Shown here: in pieces, positions 47,436-57,059 of the stretch
How the letters are laid out: every line of letters starts with the position of its first letter
How positions within the stretch are numbered: the stretch's first letter is position 1
From: Cryptomeria japonica
Lineage: Eukaryota > Streptophyta > Pinopsida > Cupressales > Cupressaceae
Assembly (NCBI RefSeq): GCF_030272615.1
Contig: NC_081410.1
Coordinates: forward strand, 505,966,442-506,030,441
Length of the DNA stretch: 64,000 nucleotides
Reading direction: 5' to 3'
The notes under the pieces: generated by a model
What the model was told of the DNA's origin: nothing
Databases searched by the model: none
Seen by the model: only the letters and a program-made list of their open reading frames with translations
Translations under genes and position numbers: made by a program

Positions 47436-48780
47436 TTGAATGAATCTCTACATAGTATTATGTCTCAATTTTTGCACATATATGTTATCAAACTTCCTCC
47501 TATAAAACCATTTGATCCTTCTAAACTTGCATCCCCTTATTTTGATAACAATTCATTTTGTCAATTTCATTGTCATCCTGGTCATGATACTAAGAAATGT
47601 TTCGCATTGAAGAATAAGATTCAAGACTTGATTGATAATAATATTATATCTGTGGCAGGTGTGAATGATAAAGGGAATAAAGCAGTAGATTCTCCTCATC
47701 AAAATTTTAAGATTTTCACTAATCCCTTGTCTTCTCATACCTCTATTGTTATTGAGATTGTGCCTAATTCTTTCTCTCATGAAGAATTCACCTCTATGGC
47801 TCCAAACTTGGTTAATATGGTAGAAACGCAAGATACGCCTAAGGATCCTTGTATTACATTTGACCCTGGCGAGACCATTAGAGCACCTAATGGTACTTTA
47901 TACATAGTTGAAAAGGTTAAGGATATCCCTTGCCGTGGTGCCCTTATTGATCCCTCTTGCACGGTTAATGTCATAAGTAAAGAGTATCTTTTTGTTGGTG
48001 TAAATAATTATTCATCATGGATATTATTACACTTTACTTAAGTTAACTTAGGATAATGCATCTAATCATAGTTTGGATATGAGACACTTAGGGATATAGC
48101 TTGTAGGAGAAATTCCACCTTTTGTGGTCTTATCTTGCTGTTACACTCCACATTCGGTGGGGCATCCACCTCTTGTGGAATATTATATTATTTCTCCTAC
48201 CTACCCCTACTTTTTTTTACCTTTCCTTGTTTCTCATTGAGCCACATGTCATTATTGTGTGCTCACATATCCATATGGCCTTGCCTATATAAGCAGGCCC
48301 ATATTCATTGTATTGGTTAATCCAGTTGATCATTTGCATATTGATGAGAATACAGTTTTGTTCTTGTCAAATTATTGTCTCTCTTTTGTGCTTTTAATTG
48401 TGCCCTTGATCTTGGTAAAATCTCACACTTTTCACTTTACGATTGCATAAACCACTATATGATGCTTCTAATGTAGTGGTGAAGTTATTTGATGGATTAT
48501 CTTGTCCTACCATTAGCTCTATCACCTTCCTATTGAAGTTCATACTAAATCCATGGATGTTGACTTTGTTATCATACCCTCTTCTGAGCAATTCCATGTG
48601 AAGTTGGGCTATCTTTGGCTATCTTCCATGAAGGCTATTGCTTCTCCAATCCACAAGTGTATGAAATTTCCTTACAATGGAGAAATCATAACCGTGAACC
48701 ATAGCTTATTTTGTCCATTTGAAAGAAGCCCTGGTGTTCCTATTGATTTCTTTTGGCCTAAACAATTTTAATCTCTTCCA
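47436..48780 (+). pseudogene. Gypsy gag zinc knuckle and protease, broken
   Basis: CQFHCHPGHDTKKC (about 47560-47601), followed by KNKIQDLIDNN, is the gypsy knuckle/linker pattern. The protease part reads CRGALIDPSCTVNVIS (about 47932-47980), with Asp-Pro-Ser where DGG/DTG-type active sites are usual. After about 48050 the frame is lost. Protease-like sequence resumes near 48440 (DASNVVVKLFDG) and 48590 (FHVKLGYLWLSSMKA), corresponding to the L..PWL end of retropepsins. No reverse transcriptase or integrase follows before the 3' LTR, so this element lacks most of pol. Confidence 0.7.
48102..48426. mobile_element. Possible solo LTR or MITE-like insert within the gypsy protease
   Basis: It interrupts the protease reading. 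GTAGGAGAAAT at 48103-48113 pairs exactly with ATTTCTCCTAC at 48190-48200, with further pairing inside (TTCCAC/GTGGAA). A TATATAAG box lies near 48286. The TG...CA limits fit an LTR, but I could not find a target-site duplication, so the right edge is a guess. Confidence 0.35.
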
Positions 48781-49207
48781 TCAAGGAATGATGCTCTTTT
48801 TCAATCTTATCAAAAATCAATCGCTCTCGATGCTTCCTCTCTTCTTACCTTAAATCAATCGCTCTCGATGCGGTGCACATGATCACTTTAATGTGGGGGC
48901 ATACACTCCACTCATATTTTCCTTCTTGATATTTAGAATTACTTAGTGAACTTTGTTTTGCTTTGTAATCTTTAGTATCCTTGCTTTCATGACTCATAGT
49001 GAGGGGAACTTTGCTACTTGCAATCATGGTTCTCCCCTTCTCGATCTCCCCTTTTACTTTTTCAATCGAAGTCGTAAGATCCTATGTCTATTGAGGGCTT
49101 GGCACATCTTGCCTCCTTGACATGGTAAAAGTCTTTCAATCTTGTTTCCTTGTACTTTACCAACAGTATTTGTGTACGCTCATACTCCCGCTAAAGTGGG
49201 GGCTAAA
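48781..49207 (+). other. Gypsy 3' untranslated region with purine tract
   Basis: No coding frame. AATCAATCGCTCTCGATGC is repeated at about 48815 and 48853. AAAGTGGGGGCTAAA at 49193-49207 is a polypurine tract directly before the LTR start. Confidence 0.6.
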
Positions 49208-49657
49208 TGTAGTGTCATAAAATTACAACCCTAGCAATTTTTGACTACATTAGAGTCCTCATGCATGCTAGATAAAATCCTATAGCATGATCGGAGACCA
49301 GAGATTGCTCAACCCTCAGAATTTGCTTCTCCCTTGGCCCCCGCACCACCTTGTCTACACTTTTCCTTGGAGAAAGGGCTAGGACAGGGGCATGGCGCCC
49401 TTGTCCCCCCTAGGATAGGGGCATGGCTCCCCTATCCCTACCCTATTTTGGGGCAAGACCTTTCCTAGAGCATGCATTTTAGGTTGTGCAGTGAGCGAGA
49501 TACTTCCTCGATGTCGACCTGTGACAAAAATCAGTTTCATTAACCCTAATTGACATGTATTTAAGTTGCATTTTCCCTCTCATTTGGGTAAGTTGGATAA
49601 GTGGTAAGTTGGTCAAGTTGGATAAAAATTGTGATCAAACGTTCAAGAGCATTCAAG
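49208..49657 (+). repeat. Gypsy 3' LTR, interrupted after 450 bp
   Basis: Starts TGTAGTGTCATAA just after the purine tract. 49254-49657 matches 1171-1565. It breaks off at ...GAGCATTCAAG where the other copy continues ...CATCCCTTTCCAGC; the sequence after the break begins CACTA. The LTR was therefore probably split by the CACTA insertion, and its remainder should lie beyond the far CACTA end, outside this window. Confidence 0.8.
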
Positions 49658-50100
49658 CACTAATACATTTGGACTAGATTTTTGATTGAGGTTTCCGATA
49701 GAGAAGGTATATTGTGGCCAAATTTGATTTTTTTTTGAAAAAATGCCCGCATTCGTCATAATTCCCATGGAAATTACCCATTTGGTTTCGACGAAGAAGG
49801 CATTAGCAATGAGAATTTTCTTTTTTTCAAAAAAGTGATCGAGTTTGTCGTAATTCCAAAGATAGCGGCCATTACAAAATAAAAAAAGAGGCGGGGAATT
49901 CATTTGTGAATTGCAATCCCACGTAGGCATCCGTGGTGACTTCAACCCCTAAGAACATCAAACCCACGTTGAAGGCAATCCCACGCAGCAGGTAGATTCA
50001 AATTGCCCTAGTTTTTAATTTCATGTTGCAAAAAATATACATGTGGTGGTTAATTGTCCTAGTTTAATCTCGTAAAACCATAGAACTGTGATTGATGAGT
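49658..50100 (+). mobile_element. CACTA-type left terminal region
   Basis: CACTAATACATTTGG at the precise break in the gypsy LTR, followed by GTCGTAATTCC, TTCGTCATAATTCC and TTTCGACGAAGAAGG words (49745-49860) like the subterminal motifs at 45690-46157. It lies 2.7 kb upstream of the CACTA-2 transposase in the right orientation, so it is the likely left end of CACTA-2. Confidence 0.65.
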
Positions 50101-50117
50101 GAGCATTCAATTTTGTA

Positions 50118-50855
50118 TCAGCGATCCCTTCCTCCCGTATACGCGCGTGTTGATTGTTCACATGAGATCACATCTCTTTGCGGCATCGTATCAAACAATT
50201 CACGAGCCTTGTCCATGTTTCCACATTTTGTATTCATGTCAAGCAGGGCATTTGCAAGTATAACACCTAACAAAATTCCTCTATCTGTTATGCTTTGATG
50301 GATGTCCATACCCTGTTCCAAAGCTCCCATTTTTGCACAGGTAGGGAGGATGCTGGCAAAGGTTGTGGAATTTGGCTTTATGCCTTCCAATTTCATTTGC
50401 TTGAAAGTGTCTAGAGCCTTTTCGACAAATCCATTTTGTGCATATCCAGAAATCGTTGCAGTCCACGAGACAACATTTCTTTCAGGCATTCTATCAAATA
50501 GTTCACGTGCCTTGTCTATGCTTCCACATTTTGCATACATGTCTACCAAGGCAGTTACAACTACAACATCTGACAAAATTTCTCTATCCTTTATGCTTCG
50601 ATGAATGTCCATACCCTGTTCCAAATCTCCCATTTTGGCACAGGCAGGGAGGATAGTAGCAATGGTCTTGGAATTTGGCTTTACACCTACCAATTGCATT
50701 TGCTTGAAAGTTTCTAAAGCTTTCTCAACAAATCCATTTTGTGCAGTTGCAACTACATTTGACAAAATTCCTCTATCTTTTATGCTTTGATGGATGTCCA
50801 TACCTTGTTCCAAAGCTCCCATTTTGGCACAAGCTGGGAGTAGGCTGGCAAACAT
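50118..50855 (-). pseudogene. PPR protein fragment (PLS type)
   Basis: A 245-codon open frame made of pentatricopeptide repeats, the RNA-binding helical pairs of plant organelle RNA-processing proteins. Recognisable units: ILPACAKMG.LEQGMDIH, TALVDMYAKCGSIDKARELFD, MPERNVVSWTATISGYAQ, NGFVEKAL.TFKQM..G.KPN. Two ~100-residue P-L-S blocks are nearly identical. A third, at the N-terminus, is shortened: it jumps from ILSNVVA straight into AQNGFVEK, losing a VDMYAKCG-type unit. There is no start region, transit peptide or E/DYW tail, and the end (AYTGGRDR) is not PPR-like. It sits between the CACTA-2 left terminus and its transposase, so it is probably a captured fragment. Confidence 0.75.
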
Positions 50856-52358
50856 AACTAAAGAAATGCAATGATCAGCTCCAAAGACATCAAACCACTA
50901 CTAACAAAATCGAGAGTCTAAAATATGATAGGGAATAGTGTGAGCTGTCCTGAAATAAAATATTTTATTTTCAATTTCAACTAAAACATAATTACTCAGC
51001 CATTTAATGTTATTAATAAGTGTTTAATTTATGAAAGAGACAAATGGTTGGCCACAAGTACACGAGTTACTAAATGCACACAAATAAGTGAATTTGATAT
51101 TCAAAACTATCTACAATGAATTCAATTCTTGTCCATTAGTCATTTATGTTTGCAATAAGCATCTTCCTTTGTTTTTCTTAATCTTTATTCATAGTTATGT
51201 GCATATTTCACATTCTATAATTAGGATATCAATTGCTATGGCTGAACACTAGCATGATGTTTGTGTTGTGGTATAGATGCGCAGAAACATAATTATGGGA
51301 TTGTTATATTATAGAGATCATAAATCTAGATATCGCATATTAGTTATAGCTCTTCTTGGATTGAGTCTAAAGTTGACATACAATCATAATGCCATTATTA
51401 GCAGATCTATCCATTTCTAGTAAAGACAATTGAGAAAGTCATTTTGATATTGAGAGTTTTTATCTGTTTACCTATTGATCATTATTAAGCCATAATATTT
51501 AGGTCTATTTATCTCTCTTGTAAAACCTCTGTAAGTGTCCTAGATTGTCCCTACTACTCACTCTTCAATGAAATAGTGGAGTTCTAAAGATTTGTTGCAC
51601 AAGATGGTGTTGAACGTATCAACAAGGCTAGCATGGAAGGCATGTTCAAGCTTCCACTTGTACAACTTACAACAAATGATTTTTTGATAGAAGAAATTCT
51701 TGAAATAGGAATATAATCAAAAGACAAGTAAGTACATACAAACCTCCTCAGTTGAAAGTAAAATCTGTGTATAAAAAGAGTACATTGAATCCCAATCCAT
51801 AAACACAATAGAGATACTGATGGAGACTTAATTGGATGTAGCATGTCGCACCAAAGTTGTTAGAGTATGCTAAGCTAGTACATAATGTTTCGTAAAGCCA
51901 CATTAGTATTTTACCCAGATCATTATCTACCAAAACTAACTATAGTAATCCTTTTGAGGATTAATTTCATGGTGCTAGATCTTCATTTAGTTCCACTTCT
52001 TGTTGGAGAAAAGAACAGTTATTTTTTGAGGTAGATGAATATCCCATCAACAAAGGACAAGACCCTTTCTAGAATATAACAAATTCTACTCCAACAAAAG
52101 ATCACGGGGGTTTCACTAGAGATATTGAATAAGAGATAGGCTTCTACTACTACATTAAAAGCATTGGCATGTTCTTCATTTATTGATGTAAACTCTCTGT
52201 GATGCCACCACAACCAACAAAGGTGTAAAAAGTTATTTGCAATGCATGGATTTTTAGGATTGTCTTTTGAGAAAATAGAATTAAAGTATGGAAGCAGGAT
52301 CTGCCAGCTCCTGAGGGAAAGACCATGTCAGACAATAATTTCTATTTTCTTGCCTGTG
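50856..52358. other. CACTA-2 left-arm spacer, nothing recognised
   Basis: AT-rich with only short unmatched frames. At its right end GAAAGACCATGTCAGACAAT (52319-52338) duplicates the transposase start region at 52364-52383, 45 bp downstream, a small direct repeat straddling the point where homology with CACTA-1 begins. Confidence 0.55.
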
Positions 52359-52368
52359 AAGAAAGACC

Positions 52369-55300
52369 ATGTCAGACAATATCAACGAACAACAAAATAA
52401 GGAGACAATTGCTAGATTGTGGTCTAACTTGAAAAGAAAAGTTGATGGGAAATGTTATTGTCCATGCAAAATTTGTAAGGGGTTAAAGACTAGAAGACTT
52501 CTAATCAAAACAATGAAGAAACATTGTAGGCTGCATGGTCACATTGAAGGTGGACATGATTATCATCCATTGGTAAGCTTTTCATTATATCGTTTTGACA
52601 ATTTATATACATAATAAATCACGTGATGATGAGATCATGATCACAGTTTATTTATGTATATCAATTTTATATAGGTCGAGCACCCCGGAGCACATGGTAT
52701 GGATCAACACAACCCTGAGAATATGGTTTTCGAAGTGGACGGACATGGAGGTGTGAATATCGAAGCTGAAGATAATGATCCCATGGAAGATGATGATCAT
52801 GAGCCAGAAAACACAATTGAAGATGATGGTACAAATACATTGATCCATGACTCATTTAGTACTCGCACAACCGATCATGATGATGAAGATGACCTTGATG
52901 TTGTTCATGATGTCCCTCTACTTGAGAAGGCATCTGAGGCCCTTTATGAAGGCTTGCAGGCAACTCTTCTCTCTATTGTATTGTTGTTGGTGAACTTGAA
53001 GGTTATGAATGGTTTATCCAACATAACAATGTCACGTATGTTAAGGCATGTCATATATGTCATAATAAACTGTGAATCATGTTGTACCATTAATATTCTT
53101 TATTATAACAAATTATATTTTGTTGCTGTAGATTTATAGGTGAGTTTTTGTTACCACCATCAAATATTCTACCTCGCTCATACCGAGAATTATCTACCGT
53201 TATGAAAGATATTGGAATGGAGTATCAAGCAATAGATGCTTGTCCCAATGGTCATATTATATATCACAAACAACATGAATTTTGAACTGAATGCCCTGAA
53301 TGTCATATCAATAGATATCAAACAGATCAAATAACAAAAAGGGTTCCTCGCAAGGTTCTTCGCTATATTCCCATTATTCCACGTATGCAACGATTATTCA
53401 GGTGCACTAGCTTGGCACAATTTATGGATTACCATGCATGCAATAGAAGTCGAGATGACATTATTTGAATGCCTACGGATGGTTCAACATTTATGGACAT
53501 AGAGGAAAAGTGGCCACACTTTAAAGAAGAACCTCGTAATCTCAGGCTTTCATTGGCAGTGGACGGTGTCAATCCATTTGGAGAGATGAGATCTGTTTAC
53601 TCAGTGTGGCCTGTTTTTGTTATCAACAATAACATTCCTCCATGGATGTCAATAAAGAGGGAGCACATAGTGTTGGCAATGATTGTTCCAGGTATTTTAT
53701 CATTTAAATATAGTCGTCTAAATTTAATTATAAATATTGCAGTAAAATGGTCATAATAATTATGTAATGTTTTTGTTCATTCGATTAGGTAAGTACCAAG
53801 TTAAAGATATGAATGTATATATTAAGCCTCTAATCGACGAGTTGCTGGAGTTATGGAATGGTGTCACTATGTATGATGTCTCTAGACCAATAGGACAAAG
53901 ACAATTTCAATTCTGTGTGATGCTTCTATGGACAATACACGATGCCCCATGGCTAACACATTTTTGTGGTATGTTATAGTGTTTAAGTTGTGCATGAACA
54001 TTATAATTCAAAAAATTATCATATTTAACCCAATTATACATTATCTTGTAGGTCTTCAAACAAAGGGAAAATTTGCATGTCCTATTTGTGGTCCAAAGAT
54101 GAAATCTCGTCATTCAAAAAGTTTAGGAAAGCAGGTGTTTGATGAGTATAGGCACTTTCTCCACAAAAATCATAAGTATCAAAATACTGAAAAACATCTT
54201 TTCAATGGGAAAGAAGAGAATACATCAAAGCCACAAAGAATGACACCTCACCTGTGGAAGTTGGAATATAATAGAATTAATCATCAAGGTAATGCCATTC
54301 CATCTATTGGTTTGTCATAAAACATCTTTTCTATTTTGTTTTGTTTACTGATGATGTGATTGATGATCATGAAGGTCGTGAAGGCATAAATGACCACCTT
54401 CCTAAGGGAATAAAAAGTTATCCCTGATAATTTAGTAGGTTGCCCTACTACGAGCAGTTACAAATTGTTCATTTGTTTGATAGTTTGCATATTGGAAAGA
54501 ATATAACAGAGACATTATGGAAAATATTGGATGGAAGGCGTGACAAAGAAAAAATTGTCAAAATATGTAGTGACATTCAGGATTCCAATCATGCAATGAT
54601 AAATGTCATTCAATCAAATAGCCATGGAGACTAGATTAATATAAGTGAGCTTCCTTGGTTATTAACGGACTAGCAAAGCAATGCTATAAAAGAAGTCATA
54701 CGAAAAATTTGATTTCCCACAGGATTTGCTGCGAACATAAACAATCTCATATCAAAGAAAAGTGAATTTGGGCCAGGGATGAAAATGCATGATTGGCATA
54801 CCTTCATTAAGGTAATTCATGTTCTTGTGTTTTTAGTATGTATTTAAGTACTGAGCGTACGTGTACTTTTCATTATGTTACAAAAAAATGAAAAGATAAT
54901 TTTATAATTGTTGCAGTACGTTCTACCTCTATCTCTCCCAGACGACTTTGACAATAATGTCAAGCAACTCATATATGATCTTGGAAAATACATAAGGCAA
55001 GTAGTGATATTTGTTTAGTTCGTTGTATAGATATTATATTTGCGATTTGTTTTACTTCTTATGTAATATATTTTTTTGCGTCTTGAATACCTTGTAGGTG
55101 GTTGTCATGTAAAGAAATCCATAAAGACGATATAAAATATTGGAAGAGAAAAATTCCTCATTTAATGTGTGAAATGCAAAAGTGTCTACCTCCAGCTTTT
55201 TTCAATGCACAAGAACACTACCTCATACACCAAGTTGAGGAGATTGAATTGTGTGGACCTGTACACACTAGGTCAATGTGGATGGTTGAGAGGCACTTGA

Positions 55301-56637
55301 AATTTTTGAAGGCTTTGGTCAAAGAGCACATCCTGAGGGTTCTATGGTGGAGGGATCTATGGTATACCAGACTATGGTGTACATTTCTGAATATCTTCCT
55401 AAGTTTGCAACAAAGATCCACGTGGATCACATTTGGGATCCCAACACCATTAACAAATTCGAAGGGGAGTACTTGACGGGGAAAGGTAGATTGAGGAAAG
55501 TGAGAGGTAATTATAAGATGTTATTGTAGTTAATTAATTCTTAATCTTCAAAATAAATCGATTGTAAGACGTCTATTTATTTTTTGTACAGTTGGTCGAG
55601 AGTGGGATGCACTACATTTGTATATTGCAAACAATCTTGATTGGATGACGGTATGGATTGAACATTGTCAACATTTTGGACGCACGTTAACATGGGAAGG
55701 TGTGGCTTCATTGGTTAAAGAAGCACATCGTAATGGAGATTCCAATGTTACGCAAAGGGAAATTGATTTAGCATATGGTTTAAGAGATAAACAGGTATGT
55801 ATAAATTTATTAATCACCCATATGTTTATCAACTCACAATGCAATAAATTTTACATGTTTGACATATCGGAGGTCAAACACCACAATGCTATGTGTTGCA
55901 ATGGTCATAAATTTTGCATAAAAAAGTTGGATGACATGAAGAAAACTTGTGATTCTGGCACCACTGCAGTCTTTGAGGTGACAAATATTTCATCGAGAAA
56001 TGACATTCATCCTCAACAGTCTCAAAATCGATACTATGACATTTTGGATGATATACTTGAATGTGACTTTAATTCCTTCAAATTAGTTTTGTTCGTCATT
56101 AAATGGTATAGGCTACGATTGAATAAAAATGATCCTGATAGAACTATTATTGAACATGATAATTGTTTTATAATGCTAAAAACAAGGTCATTTGAACTAG
56201 TTGGGGATGAGCCCTATGTTCTTCCAAGCCAATGTGAGCAAGTATTTTACTCAGAGGTTCCACATAAACCGGGTTGGTCATTTGTTGTTAGACATGATCC
56301 AAGAGGAAGGCCGGTAAAGTATAATGTGATGGAAGAAGAAGATACCAAAGAAGTAGAAGATGAAGTGGATGATGATCACGATCAACAGTTTCACAATGAC
56401 GATGAAGAAGAAGAAGAAGAAGAAGAAGAAGAAGAAGAAGAAGAAGAAGAAGAAGAAGAAGAAGAAGAAGAAGAAGAAGAAGAAGATGATGATGATGATG
56501 ATGATGACGGTGATGGTGATGATGGTGATGATGATGGCAAAGAAATTGATGATGATGATGATGATGACGATGATGATGATGATGATGACGATGGTGATGG
56601 CGATGATGACCTTGATGTTCATGACGATGAGGAATGA
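52369..56637 (+). pseudogene. CACTA-2 TnpD-like transposase, decayed
   Basis: Same exon plan as CACTA-1. Transposase-associated domain (52369-52572, CYCPCKICKG). The catalytic core is better kept: SLAVDGVNPFGEMRSVYSVWP (about 53548-53612) holds the first Asp and TIHDAPWLTHFCG (about 53932-53970) the second. FACPICGPK follows, then the DUF4218-like exon (FFNAQEHYLIHQVEEIEL; ERHLKFLKALV, about 55198-55320) with a 4-bp loss relative to CACTA-1, and the DUF4216-like exon (FKLVLFVIKWYR, LPSQCEQVFYSEVPH) with an enlarged Glu/Asp tail to TGA 56635-56637. Stops: TGA near 53284 (unique), two adjacent stops near 54425, a TAG near 54632, and TGAs at 53467-53469 and about 54710-54712 shared with CACTA-1. 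Confidence 0.82.
56330..56637 (+). repeat. (GAA)n-(GAT)n tract, long poly-Glu/poly-Asp tail
   Basis: About 27 consecutive Glu codons (56404-56484) followed by Asp-rich repeats in the last exon of the CACTA-2 transposase. It is longer than the CACTA-1 equivalent. Lys-, Met-, Ile- and Phe-rich frames over it are shadows. Confidence 0.9.
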
Positions 56638-57059
56638 AATGTATGAGGAATGCGATTAGTATATTATCTATTTAATATTGACTTCTTGATAGAATTTTTT
56701 TTACATAATTAATTCATTCTGTTTTGAATTCTAATGCCATTACATAATTAATTCACGATGCACCTTTTAATATGGAGATGGAGATAGGGGGTGTGACTAT
56801 TTATGTGACAATTTTTAAACTGTGTTTATTTATGGAAATTGGATTGTTTATTAGCTATGTGACTATTTATGTGACCATTTAGTTGAGGATCCTGCATAGT
56901 CTACATAAAGTAAAGGTAAGGAATTACAAAATTTACAATGATTTTGATGACAACATCTTTTTATTATTTAATACTCTTTTTGTCTACAAAGTTCATGTTG
57001 TTCATGTTGTGTATGATGTAATTTCGCTAATGTTTTTTATATTTTTTCTTTGTCACAGG

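Noticed and set aside
46158-49207. Complete gypsy element with reverse transcriptase and integrase
   Set aside because: After the protease remnant no RT, RNase H or integrase motif appears before the 3' LTR.
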